Of a stretch of DNA of 42,064 nt, positions 9,613 through 18,360 are shown piece by piece. A model generated the notes under the pieces. The model made no database searches, was not told the DNA's origin, and saw only the letters and a list, made by a program, of their open reading frames with translations. The stretch covers positions 1-42,064 of the forward strand of contig NZ_PJAS01000070.1 of the NCBI RefSeq assembly GCF_002836735.1. The letters run 5' to 3'. Within the stretch, counting starts at the first letter, position 1; every line of letters starts with the position of its first letter. Both the position numbers and the translations under genes were made by a program. Source of the stretch: Psychrobacter sp. 4Bb. GTDB taxonomy: Bacteria > Pseudomonadota > Gammaproteobacteria > Pseudomonadales > Moraxellaceae.

Positions 9613-10560
9613 ATGATAAAATCAAAAATCCATGCGTATAGGCAAATTTGCCAACCTATTATCACCCTTATCCTATGTGCTGGCAGTGTCAGTGCTCATG
9701 CCGTTATCATCAGTGATGATAGTGAACGCCGTATTCAAATACGTCAAAGTAGCAGTACAAGCAATAACAGTAATGCGTATATAACGCCCTCTACTAACAG
9801 CTCAAATCAGCGTCCTGGTGTTACCATGTTGAGTGGTGCGAACGCATCAAATAGCGACAGTATGCAAAACTTGATTGTACAAAAACAGCGTGATTTCGAA
9901 ATTGATGCTAGGTTGTCCATTGAAGAAAACAAACGTGTGAATGTAGTGAGACGCGGTACTACTTATAGTACAGCAAACAACACCTATAATGGTGCTTATA
10001 ACGATTCTATGAGTATGGACTTTAATGCATGGTTAAATAGCAATAGTTATCGTGCCAGACAAGTAGCAGAGTATGAGCGTTATCTTAGCGCACGAGTCGG
10101 ATCACAGAATGTACCGCCATTGTCTCAACTGCTGACGACTGCCCGTAGTTGGAGTAAATGCGGATATGAGCCTTATCAACTGCCACCTCAAGAACTATGG
10201 TCTAACATTGTACCAACATTACGCCTTTATAGTGAGTTGAAAAACCAAGGTATTTTACCACTTAGTAGTGAGATACGTTCGGTATATCGTAACCCAGGAT
10301 TGAATGATTGTGCAGGCGGGGCAGATGGTAGTAAGCATATGAATGCAAGTGCTATGGATATCTGGGTGCCTGAGTACGAAGACAATTTATGGCGCTTGAG
10401 TACCATGCATGATGGCTTATGTCAGTTTTGGCATTATCAAGGACAGCCTTATAACTTTGGTTTAGGATTATATGCGACGGGAGCTATTCATTTAGATACG
10501 GATGGTTATCGCAAATGGGGATTCAATCACGCTAGTAGTTCCTCTTCTTGCCGCTATTAA
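9613..10560 (+). CDS. Secreted M15-type D-Ala-D-Ala carboxypeptidase-like protein
   Basis: A signal peptide (about 1-29, ending SVSAHA) is followed by a Ser/Asn-rich linker to about residue 125. A C-terminal zinc peptidase domain (about 165-305) comes last. It has the M15A/M15_3 signature: SVYRNPGLND, GGADGSKHMNASAMDI supplying a His and an Asp ligand, and GAIHLDT supplying the last His. These enzymes cleave peptidoglycan cross-bridges or stems. The exact bond here is unknown. Its neighbour rodA is divergent, so a cell-wall role fits. No symbol is assigned. Confidence 0.8.
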   Translation: MIKSKIHAYRQICQPIITLILCAGSVSAHAVIISDDSERRIQIRQSSSTSNNSNAYITPSTNSSNQRPGVTMLSGANASNSDSMQNLIVQKQRDFEIDARLSIEENKRVNVVRRGTTYSTANNTYNGAYNDSMSMDFNAWLNSNSYRARQVAEYERYLSARVGSQNVPPLSQLLTTARSWSKCGYEPYQLPPQELWSNIVPTLRLYSELKNQGILPLSSEIRSVYRNPGLNDCAGGADGSKHMNASAMDIWVPEYEDNLWRLSTMHDGLCQFWHYQGQPYNFGLGLYATGAIHLDTDGYRKWGFNHASSSSSCRY

Positions 10561-10828
10561 TTGACTTATCAAGAATCGAGAATTCAAATAATTATAAAGT
10601 TAGCCGAGATAACGCTAGATATATATTCATTTTTATATATACTATTCCAGTGTTTACTAAAAATAATAATTTTGTAATTATTTGGTAGGATTCATAGGTC
10701 AGACGCATGAGTTCATTAAAAATTTGTTTGTTCTTTAAAAACTATGCTTTAATAATATGTGTTATCAATCGCCTTTATATTTTCATGGCTTATAAAGAAA
10801 ACCACCAAATTTACTTTAAGCGAAAACT

Positions 10829-11404
10829 ATGAAAAATCAGCGCTCGACAATGAAAAACTATCATAAATTAAATAACGAGAAGCAAAGTTTTTTGCACTTG
10901 AACTATAAGTATGGCGCTTTGTTTATTTCTGCACTTATGTCGGTATTACTGATTAGTGCGTGTAGTACAGAGATGTCCTCTGAGAACAATATGATAGTGA
11001 CGGATAAGGCTGATAGACATATACAAAGCTCTAAAGAGATAGAAGATAGTATCAAGAACTCTTACGCTCGTTTGGCATCTAAGCGCTCTGATGTCTGTCC
11101 AAAACTAATTCAAGAAGAAACGGGTAATCAGGTTATTGAACGTATATCAGAGGTCATGGTAAATGACTACTGTGATTATTTTTTATATCCGCGAGAGGGT
11201 CAGCGCCTCAATGTTAAAGTAGATAACCGTCAAATAGAAGCGCTATTACTTGTGCCGACGCTACATAATTTTGCCAACGGTAATTATAAAGTGACGTCTT
11301 ATGATAAGCATGTTATCCGTTTGAGCTATAACGGGGCTACCCATAAGCCTGAGCATTTTGTCTATGATGTTGCGCTAAAAATTTCTGACGCCAAGCATTC
11401 CTAA
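10829..11404 (+). CDS. Putative lipoprotein of unknown function
   Basis: I do not recognise the family. The hydrophobic stretch LFISALMSVLLISAC ends in a lipobox with Cys45, followed by STEMSSE. Ser at +2 suggests outer-membrane sorting. The 44 residues before the Cys are long for a lipoprotein signal, so the true start may be the second ATG at 10850. The mature part of about 147 aa has three further Cys (CPKLI, DYCDY) and no known motif. The ribosome site is weak for either start. It ends facing the M16 gene. Confidence 0.65.
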   Translation: MKNQRSTMKNYHKLNNEKQSFLHLNYKYGALFISALMSVLLISACSTEMSSENNMIVTDKADRHIQSSKEIEDSIKNSYARLASKRSDVCPKLIQEETGNQVIERISEVMVNDYCDYFLYPREGQRLNVKVDNRQIEALLLVPTLHNFANGNYKVTSYDKHVIRLSYNGATHKPEHFVYDVALKISDAKHS

Positions 11405-11466
11405 TGCCAAGCATTAAGAATGTTCTGCTTCTTATTAATGCATCATAGTAATTTAAATATTTAAAT

Positions 11467-11509
11467 GGACGTATTATAAGCAGTATTCTTTACCACTTAT
11501 AATACGTCC
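11467..11509. terminator. Perfect 14-bp dyad between convergent genes
   Basis: GGACGTATTATAAG and CTTATAATACGTCC form a perfect 14-bp stem around a 15-nt loop, between the lipoprotein and M16 genes. No strong T-run follows on either strand, only AT-rich flanks. It probably acts as a terminator or mRNA 3'-end stabiliser. Confidence 0.55.
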
Positions 11510-11555
11510 ACAAAATTAATGAGCCTTAACTTTTCTAAACTACTTTCCTAGCAAC

Positions 11556-13133
11556 TTATTTCTTACTGGTTTTTTCTACCACTTTATTTTCTTTCCACGG
11601 ATCTTCTTGCCCAACCGTAACTATCAAAAAGTTATCAGGCTTTAGCGTATCTCGCATGGTTTGATTGACCTCTGAAAGTGTGACTTGATTAATGCGATTG
11701 GTATAGTCAGCTAAGTAATTATTCGGTAATTGGTAAAAATTCATCATTCCAAGTAAGCTATTAATACCAGCATTGCTCGCAAACCCCATCGGGAAGCTGT
11801 TTTTCAAATTATCTGTAGTTAAGCGCATCTCCTCATTGGTGATACCCTTGTCTAGCGTCTCATTGATAACCGCTAAGCTTGCATCAATAGCCGCACGCGC
11901 CTTGTCATTACGTGTTGAAAAACCAATCTGGTAGGGACCTCGAGAGAGCATCGGATTCATCGATCCCGAGATTCCATAAGTATAGCCGAGGTTCTGTCTT
12001 ACCTCCGTCATTAGTCGCGCATTAAAGTCACTGCCTGCCATGACTTCGTTTCCAACAGCAAAGTTGGTCTGCTGCTGCTGTGCTATTGGGTCAGTTGCCC
12101 GTTTACTACCCAGCTGTCCCATGAGTACAGTGGTTTGAGTGCTTGGGAATGGAATATGAACGTGCTGCGCTTTAGTAAGCGGTTTCGGCTCAGGTAAATC
12201 AGTGGCAGCTTGGCCGGTAGGCAATTTAGCAGTGATGTCTTCTGCCAGTTTTTTGGCTTGTTTTAATGTCAGGTTGCCGGTCATAGCAACAGACGCGTTT
12301 GCTGCAACTAGATATTTATTTTTAAAGTCTATCAGTTGTTGCTTCTCAATCGTAGGAACGCTTTCTAGCGTGCCGACTGATGGATGCGCGTAAGGGTGAG
12401 TACCATATAGAGCCTCGTTGAAAGCGATACTTGCTAAGCTATTGGGATCTTGTTTTTGTTGCTGCAGGCCTACCAACAGTCTTGCTTTATTGCGAGCTAG
12501 AACTTGCTCGTCAAAGGTAGGTTCACTCACCATCTGTGTCATTAAGTCAATGGCTGGCAGGAGATGCTTATCATCAGATAGGCTACGCAGTGAAACAATA
12601 AACATATCCTTATAGGCGCTACTGCTTAGATTGATGCCCAACGTTTCCACTGCACGAGTAAATGCATTTTCATCTAGGCTTTTTGAGCCCTGTTCGAGCA
12701 TCGTCGCTGTCATATTCGCAATACCAAAACCATCCTTTTTGATACTACCATCACGCGCGCTACCAGCATTAAAACGCAAATCAACATCGACAATTGGCAA
12801 GGTGGTCGTTTGTACAAACATGACAGGTACGCCTGACTTGGTCTTAAACTGTTGAATGGTCGGTACGGTGACTTTTAAAGGTTTGTCATCATCTAAGCTG
12901 GTTAGCTTAGATAAGGCAGCAATTGGCGCACTTGCATCGACTGCAGCAGGTGAGCGGTAATCTTCAGCAGCTGTTGCATCTGCCTGCGCGGTAGTAGCTA
13001 AGATGCTAAAAGCAAAAATTACGCTAGCACTGAGGTGGGATCGCTTTTTAAGTGCGATAGTGCTTCTTATAGAGGATGAAGCAGTCTTAAAAGATTTTGG
13101 TTTTGCTTTAGAGTCGTATTTATTCTGAATCAT
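11556..13133 (-). CDS. M16 family peptidase-like subunit lacking the zinc motif
   Basis: This is an exported M16B-type protein of 525 aa. After a long basic N-terminus, a hydrophobic signal (SVIFAFSILATTAQA) ends near residue 52. The family fold is clear from VPVMFVQTTTLPIVDVDLRFNAGSARD and SFQ-type inner strands. Where active enzymes have HxxEH, it reads MTATMLEQGS, so zinc ligands are missing. It does have RQNLGYTYGISGSM, the second-domain R/Y region. Downstream and co-directional with the HxxEH-bearing paralogue (67 nt apart), it probably forms a heterodimer with split active-site parts. The substrate is unknown. Confidence 0.85.
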   Translation of the reverse strand: MIQNKYDSKAKPKSFKTASSSIRSTIALKKRSHLSASVIFAFSILATTAQADATAAEDYRSPAAVDASAPIAALSKLTSLDDDKPLKVTVPTIQQFKTKSGVPVMFVQTTTLPIVDVDLRFNAGSARDGSIKKDGFGIANMTATMLEQGSKSLDENAFTRAVETLGINLSSSAYKDMFIVSLRSLSDDKHLLPAIDLMTQMVSEPTFDEQVLARNKARLLVGLQQQKQDPNSLASIAFNEALYGTHPYAHPSVGTLESVPTIEKQQLIDFKNKYLVAANASVAMTGNLTLKQAKKLAEDITAKLPTGQAATDLPEPKPLTKAQHVHIPFPSTQTTVLMGQLGSKRATDPIAQQQQTNFAVGNEVMAGSDFNARLMTEVRQNLGYTYGISGSMNPMLSRGPYQIGFSTRNDKARAAIDASLAVINETLDKGITNEEMRLTTDNLKNSFPMGFASNAGINSLLGMMNFYQLPNNYLADYTNRINQVTLSEVNQTMRDTLKPDNFLIVTVGQEDPWKENKVVEKTSKK

Positions 13134-13200
13134 GAGTTTCTTCTTATTAAGAATACGGTGTTATGGCCATTTTTATGAGACGTTTGATCATATATAGCGA

Positions 13201-14697
13201 CTATTTCGCTGAGGTTTTACTGTCTTTAGGTGGCACGACATGCATCACCGTCAAGTTGTCTTTGACCAAATACTTTTTACTAGCAGCTTGAATGTCAGCC
13301 ACACTAATACCGTCGAGCTTAGCTGGTAACTTGGCAAGTAATCTATCATCTAGACCGATAGATTGTAACGAGCCAATCATACGCGCTTGTCCTTCCATGC
13401 TGTCTTGCGCATAAATCAAACCAGTAACCGTATTGGTCTTGGCGCGACTGATCTCATCATCGGCAATAGGATCGGTTTTTAACTTTTCTATTTCTGAAGT
13501 TATGGCTTGTTGTGCTTGCTCTAAGCTGACGCCTTCACGAGGTGTTGCTTGAATCAAAAACAGCCCATCACCGCGATCTAGTAAGTCGTAAGAAGTACCA
13601 ACCGTCGTCAATATACCTTGCTCCCGTATCAGTCGACTCTCTAAACGTGCAGATAAGCCGCCATCGAGCACATCTTGCGCAAGTGACAGGGCATAAGCTT
13701 GTTTTTCATTGTTGGTGCCTGCCGTGGCAAGGCTTGGCACGTTGTAACCCATCAGTAGAACGGGCACTTGTACGGCTTGCTCAGAGTCTACCTTTTGATA
13801 ACCACGGAAGCCTTTTTGAGTCACAGAGGTACGTTTGGGTAGGTTGCTTTTTTCTAAATCACCAAAGTAACGTTTGACTTGAGTAAGTACTTCTTGTGGT
13901 TGCACGTCGCCGACGATGACTAACGTTGCATTATTTGGTGCATACCATGTCTTATACCAATTTTTTAGATCTGAAAGTTTGATCGATTCTAGCTCGTTCA
14001 TAGGTCCAATGACAGATTCGCCTTTTGGGCTGTCAGGTAAGGCCAGCAGACGAAATGACTCATACGCTTTAGCAAGCGGATTGTCATCAGTACGTTGGCG
14101 ACGCTCTTCCATGACCACTTGATGCTCTTTAGCAAATTCTTTGTCATCAAATATAAGGTTTTTCATGCGATCTGCTTCAAGCTCTAGCGCTAACGGCATA
14201 CGATTGGCAGGGAATAGCTCGTAGTATCCGGTATAGTCATAGCTGGTAAAGGCATTATTGACACCACCAAACTTAGCAATTAGCCGCTCATAATCATCAC
14301 TAGAAACGTTGGTCGTGCCCTTAAACATCATGTGCTCGAGTAAGTGAGAGATACCACCTTTATCAAGAGGCTCATCTGCTGAGCCCACTCGGTACCAGAT
14401 TTGTGTCATAGCGACTGGGGCACGGTGGTCTTCTTTTATGACGACTTTTAGACCATTTTCTAACTGATATTCATGTCGACCTGACATATCCATTGTCAAC
14501 TCAGACGGCTGAGTGTCTTTGCTCGTTTTATTTTCATCTGATATGTTTTGAGCCAAGCTATCGGTTGCGATTGAGCTTGTCGCAGTTGCAGAGTTAGTAG
14601 GCATCATATTGGTTTGACACGCAGAAAGTGACGCTGCTACTGCTAAGGCACAAGCAATGCGTAATGGTGCAGCTGCTAGAGGTAAAGACAATGGCAT
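13201..14697 (-). CDS. M16 family zinc metallopeptidase
   Basis: This is a 498-aa exported peptidase of the pitrilysin/insulinase clan. Its N-terminus is hydrophobic with a lipobox-like LAVAASLSACQ (Cys27), so it may be lipid-anchored. The inverted zinc motif HLLEHMMFKGT is near residue 121, with the distal glutamate region (about 190-200) in KEHQVVMEERR. The second half contains LESRLIREQGILTTVGTSY and lacks the obvious R/Y pair seen in the neighbour. It precedes the HxxEH-less paralogue in the same transcript. The pair resembles two-subunit M16B proteases described in Sphingomonas. Confidence 0.9.
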   Translation of the reverse strand: MPLSLPLAAAPLRIACALAVAASLSACQTNMMPTNSATATSSIATDSLAQNISDENKTSKDTQPSELTMDMSGRHEYQLENGLKVVIKEDHRAPVAMTQIWYRVGSADEPLDKGGISHLLEHMMFKGTTNVSSDDYERLIAKFGGVNNAFTSYDYTGYYELFPANRMPLALELEADRMKNLIFDDKEFAKEHQVVMEERRQRTDDNPLAKAYESFRLLALPDSPKGESVIGPMNELESIKLSDLKNWYKTWYAPNNATLVIVGDVQPQEVLTQVKRYFGDLEKSNLPKRTSVTQKGFRGYQKVDSEQAVQVPVLLMGYNVPSLATAGTNNEKQAYALSLAQDVLDGGLSARLESRLIREQGILTTVGTSYDLLDRGDGLFLIQATPREGVSLEQAQQAITSEIEKLKTDPIADDEISRAKTNTVTGLIYAQDSMEGQARMIGSLQSIGLDDRLLAKLPAKLDGISVADIQAASKKYLVKDNLTVMHVVPPKDSKTSAK

Positions 14698-14762
14698 GGT
14701 ATGGTCTACTTATATAAAATAATAATAGAAGAATTAGATACTAATCATAGCGATAGAAAACA

Positions 14763-14912
14763 TTATAAAGAGGTCTGGGCACCAACCATAACACTAGCAG
14801 TTGGTCTGAACTCTTGCGTCGTGGTGCAACCGGTCACCAATATAGTCGTCGTTAATAAAACAGCCACACTGATGCTGCTGATTTTCTTATAGTGCTTAGA
14901 GAGTAATGACAT
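14763..14912 (-). CDS. Small lipoprotein, 49 aa
   Basis: Translation on the minus strand gives a 49-residue protein starting MSLLSKHYKK. It has a hydrophobic segment (about 11-26) and a lipobox LVTGC at Cys29. The mature peptide is only about 21 residues (CTTTQEFRPT, ending GAQTSL, then TAA). AGGAA lies 8 nt before the ATG. The charged n-region, hydrophobic core and lipobox in the right order argue for a real gene. It lies 65 nt upstream of the M16 pair, same strand, so cotranscription is plausible. Function is unknown; small lipoproteins of this kind include entericidin-like and LptM-like peptides, but no homology is claimed. Confidence 0.68.
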   Translation of the reverse strand: MSLLSKHYKKISSISVAVLLTTTILVTGCTTTQEFRPTASVMVGAQTSL

Positions 14913-15206
14913 AACGGATTCCTAATAAGTTTTTATCGAATAAGTCTTGGTAGAGTAGGCGAAGTCTGACAAGTAACAGGTCAGAATTTTGTGTCTAAAC
15001 CTTAAGCAAAACTTTCTCAAATCATCGAGTGATTTTTTAAACAGATAAATTTTGACGATAGTCTAATAGGGTAAGGGCTGAGCATGACTTGAATTATGCT
15101 AAAATAGGTCAAAATTAGATGTCATGTCGCTCGTAGCCAGATGACAACCTATGAATCCATTAACAATAAACAAATAATTGATCGTGATAACTTTTAGGGC
15201 AAATTT

Positions 15207-16598
15207 ATGAACAACCCAAACAATAGCAACCGCGTAGTCATTAACCTTGATGCTGGTCTTGACGACTTAGATGACGATGATATTACCTTACCCAGTCTAC
15301 CGGTGCAATCTGTGCCCATTATTGATGAAACAGAAAATATTGCTCCGCAAAAGGACAGTATGGTAAACCAAGACGTCTCTAGTAATGATGCTGCGGACAA
15401 TATTGCTTTAGCGACGCCAATTGTTATGACAGAAGAGCATAATGTCCCTAAAGGTAATTCTGAAAGCTTTTCGAGCGCTAAAGAGACAGCCGCTGCTACA
15501 AGTCAAACTAATACTGCGTCAACCATTCCTGCTATGCCATTGCAAGAGCAATTGGGTGATACACCAAGCGTAAACCCAGTGGCTGACAGTAATGTACAGG
15601 CAGCTACTACCAAAGAGCCTGCTACAGAGTTACAAGAGTCACAAGAGACTAAAGAAAATAAGAAAAAGGGCAGCTGGTTTAACCGTATGAAAACGGGCCT
15701 CAGTAAGTCACGCAAAAACTTAGCCGAAGGCATGGTCAGTATCTTAATCGGTGGCAAAGAGATTGATGACGAGCTCTTAGAAGAAGTCGAAGATCAGCTA
15801 TTGGTAGCCGATATCGGCGTCAACGCGACGAACCGTATCATCAAGAGCCTTACCGAGCAGACAGATCGTGGTGACTTGATTTACGCACACTCTCTATATA
15901 AAGCATTGCAAAGTGAGTTGGTTGATATCCTCACACCAAAAGTTGAGCCATTGGTGATTGATACTAGCAAAAAGCCGTTTGTTATATTGGTAGTAGGTGT
16001 CAATGGTGTAGGGAAAACTACAACGATTGGTAAGCTTGCCAAGCGTCTGCAGGGCGAGGGTAAATCAGTCATGCTGGCAGCGGGTGATACGTTCCGTGCG
16101 GCAGCTACTGAGCAGTTACAGATTTGGGGCGAGCGCAATCATATTCCAGTGGTAGCGCAAGGTCATGGTTCTGACAGCGCTTCTGTCATTTTTGATGCGA
16201 TGCAGTCAGCCAAAGCAAAAAATATCGATGTGCTCATTGCCGATACTGCGGGACGTCTGCAAAACAAAACGCATTTGATGGCAGAATTGGAGAAGGTCGT
16301 ACGTGTCATGCGTAAGGCGGATCCAAGTGCTCCGCATGAAGGTATGATTGTGCTGGATGCTGGCACGGGTCAAAATGCTATCAACCAAGTCGAACTGTTT
16401 AATAAAGTTGTGCCACTGACAGGCATCACCATTACTAAGCTAGACGGTACTGCTAAAGGTGGTGTGGTGTTTAATATTGCCGAAACGACAGATGTGCCTA
16501 TCCGCTATATTGGTGTGGGTGAGTCGATTGACGACTTACGTTCTTTTAGTCCGAAGCAATTTGTCGCCGCCTTATTCGAGACCGACGATAAAGAATAA
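15207..16598 (+). CDS. ftsY: Signal recognition particle receptor FtsY
   Basis: FtsY is the SRP receptor GTPase that docks ribosome-nascent chains at the inner membrane. Residues 1-150 form an acidic, low-complexity A domain (DAGLDDLDDDDITLP). The N domain follows (KKGSWFNRMKTGLSKSRKN) and then the G domain with GVNGVGKTTT (about 264-273), DTAGRLQNK (about 346) and TKLDGTAKGG (about 410). The 463 aa compare with 497 in E. coli. AGGG lies upstream of the ATG. ftsE and ftsX, its usual partners, are absent. Instead ogt follows 54 nt later on the same strand. Confidence 0.97.
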   Translation: MNNPNNSNRVVINLDAGLDDLDDDDITLPSLPVQSVPIIDETENIAPQKDSMVNQDVSSNDAADNIALATPIVMTEEHNVPKGNSESFSSAKETAAATSQTNTASTIPAMPLQEQLGDTPSVNPVADSNVQAATTKEPATELQESQETKENKKKGSWFNRMKTGLSKSRKNLAEGMVSILIGGKEIDDELLEEVEDQLLVADIGVNATNRIIKSLTEQTDRGDLIYAHSLYKALQSELVDILTPKVEPLVIDTSKKPFVILVVGVNGVGKTTTIGKLAKRLQGEGKSVMLAAGDTFRAAATEQLQIWGERNHIPVVAQGHGSDSASVIFDAMQSAKAKNIDVLIADTAGRLQNKTHLMAELEKVVRVMRKADPSAPHEGMIVLDAGTGQNAINQVELFNKVVPLTGITITKLDGTAKGGVVFNIAETTDVPIRYIGVGESIDDLRSFSPKQFVAALFETDDKE

Positions 16599-16652
16599 GA
16601 TAGCCAGTTTTATCTGGTAAATCATTTTTAAAAGAATAGGGGAGTAGACGCT

Positions 16653-17219
16653 ATGATAGTTACCACAGCAACCTTTGGGTCGCATCGATTAACACTGATT
16701 GCTCGTGTCAATGGGCATGGTCAGCCTATGCTCGTTGAAGCCAACTGGCTGCTGGCAGGTAACTCATGGCATAGCTCAAAATCTGTACCCAAACTTAAAA
16801 AGTACTATGGCCTGACAGACGAAGACTTTACCTTTATAGATAAAAATAGCCTAAGCATGAATGAACCTGCTCAAGCATTATTGATAGAAACGATTTTCCA
16901 ACTCAAAGACTATGCTGATGCTAAACGTAAGACGTTGGATTTGCCTTTAGACTTCTCTATGGGTACTGAGTTTCAGCAAAGAGTATGGCAGGCACTACAA
17001 GGTATCGAGTATGGCGAAACCATCAGCTATGCCACGCTCGCGCAGCGTGTCAACAGTCCAAAGGGATTCCGTGCGGTTGCGCAGGCTAATGGCAAAAATC
17101 CTTTTAGCATTATCGTGCCTTGTCATCGAGTGATTGCAAGTGACGGTAAGCTCGGTGGCTATACAGGCGGGCTAGATAAAAAAGAGTATTTACTATCATT
17201 AGAAGGAAGTTGGACGTAA
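16653..17219 (+). CDS. ogt: Methylated-DNA--protein-cysteine S-methyltransferase
   Basis: This is a suicide DNA-repair protein that transfers alkyl groups from O6-alkylguanine to its own cysteine. The active site IVPCHRVI places the acceptor at about Cys157. The helix-turn-helix region contains FQQRVWQALQGIEYGETISYA and RAVAQANGKNP with the arginine finger. At 188 aa, with a divergent N-terminal domain (1-90), it resembles Ogt or the C-terminal half of Ada without the Ada metal domain. AGGGGAG sits upstream of the ATG. It is likely cotranscribed with ftsY. Confidence 0.92.
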   Translation: MIVTTATFGSHRLTLIARVNGHGQPMLVEANWLLAGNSWHSSKSVPKLKKYYGLTDEDFTFIDKNSLSMNEPAQALLIETIFQLKDYADAKRKTLDLPLDFSMGTEFQQRVWQALQGIEYGETISYATLAQRVNSPKGFRAVAQANGKNPFSIIVPCHRVIASDGKLGGYTGGLDKKEYLLSLEGSWT

Positions 17220-17238
17220 AACTAAATCTAACTTAATA

Positions 17239-17275
17239 AAAAAGGGCCAAGTACTTTTAGTATCTGGCCCTTTTT
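17239..17275. terminator. Bidirectional terminator ogt / yebC
   Basis: AAAAAGGGCCA pairs perfectly with TGGCCCTTTTT around an inner loop containing AGTAC/AGTAT. It lies between the convergent ogt and YebC genes and has T-runs on both strands. Confidence 0.85.
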
Positions 17276-17293
17276 ACTGAACAATTAATAAGT

Positions 17294-18043
17294 TTATGCT
17301 TCAAGCTGAGCCATGACGTCAGCAGAGAAGTTCACGTTAGTATAAACCTCTTGCACATCATCAGCATCTTCTAGCATATCAATCATCTTCATGATCTTTT
17401 CAGCATCATCGACATTGTCGATCTCAGCCGTGGTAGATGGTGACATAGTGACCTCGGCGTTGTCAGAAATAAGACCAGCCGCATTAAGGGCATCTTGGAC
17501 TTGACCAAAACTTTCCCATTCAGTGATAACGAGTAAGCTTTCGCCATCATTTTCGATATCAACGGCGCCCGCATCTAGTGCAACGAGCATCACTTCATCT
17601 TCTAAGCTGACATCGTTAAACGTGATTTCGCCACGTTTAGTGAATAGATACGCCACTGAACCTGATGTGCCAAGATTACCATCATTCTTGGTAAAAGCAT
17701 GACGTACTTCGCTGACCGTACGGTTAAGGTTATCCGTCATGGTTTCGACCAGTACAGCCACACCACCAACACCATAGCCTTCGTAACTGACTTCTTCCAT
17801 ATTCTCATTATCGCCACCACCTGTACCACGGTCGACAGCACGATTAATCGTGTCGCGCGTCATATTGACGGATAGGGCTTTTTCGATAACGGCACGTAAG
17901 CGTGGGTTTTTGTCAGGATCGGGATCGCCTTGTTTGGCAGCTGAAACGATTTCACGAATAATCTTGGTAAATATCTTACCTCTTACTGCATCCTGACGGG
18001 CTTTGCGGTGTTTAATATTTGCCCATTTTGAATGGCCTGCCAT
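17294..18043 (-). CDS. yebC: YebC/PmpR-family transcriptional regulator / translation factor
   Basis: YebC proteins were named transcriptional regulators. Recent work links them to translation of proline-rich stretches. The N-terminus [18 protein letters not shown] is the family hallmark, followed by [11 protein letters not shown] and the [16 protein letters not shown] segment. The 249 aa match E. coli (246). AAGGA precedes the ATG by 8 nt. In many bacteria yebC lies next to ruvC; no ruv gene is seen here. The gene stands alone and is divergent from the K+ channel gene. Confidence 0.95.
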   Translation of the reverse strand: MAGHSKWANIKHRKARQDAVRGKIFTKIIREIVSAAKQGDPDPDKNPRLRAVIEKALSVNMTRDTINRAVDRGTGGGDNENMEEVSYEGYGVGGVAVLVETMTDNLNRTVSEVRHAFTKNDGNLGTSGSVAYLFTKRGEITFNDVSLEDEVMLVALDAGAVDIENDGESLLVITEWESFGQVQDALNAAGLISDNAEVTMSPSTTAEIDNVDDAEKIMKMIDMLEDADDVQEVYTNVNFSADVMAQLEA

Positions 18044-18360
18044 ATAACATCCTTAAGTTCTACATACTATTTTTATGGGTAAAAAGAGTGATCAACAACA
18101 ACCTTCGGTATCTGATTGCCTGATTTTATACTATCATTACTTTGTCTATTTGAGGTAGTAGCGCTACTGGCACGTTAACGATTTGTATGTTGTTGAGAGT
18201 GCTTTTTTGCTACACTGTGGCAACTTATAGATTGTATTCACTGTGATAGGTGAGCGATATTATAAACCAGTTTTAGCTATTTTGACCAACTTGCCCTTAT
18301 CCATCACATTTTAAGTCATTGCGTGCTATCAAGCCATTGATTTTATAAAGTACTGATTCT
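18044..18360. other. Divergent intergenic region yebC / K+ channel
   Basis: This 317-nt region must contain promoters for both divergent genes. It holds a perfect 12-bp palindrome AGTAGCGCTACT at 18157-18168, a possible protein-binding site. No gene is supported. Confidence 0.4.

Noticed and set aside
13542..13877. 111-codon plus-strand open frame
   Set aside because: Fully inside the M16 peptidase gene on the other strand, with no ribosome site or recognisable protein.
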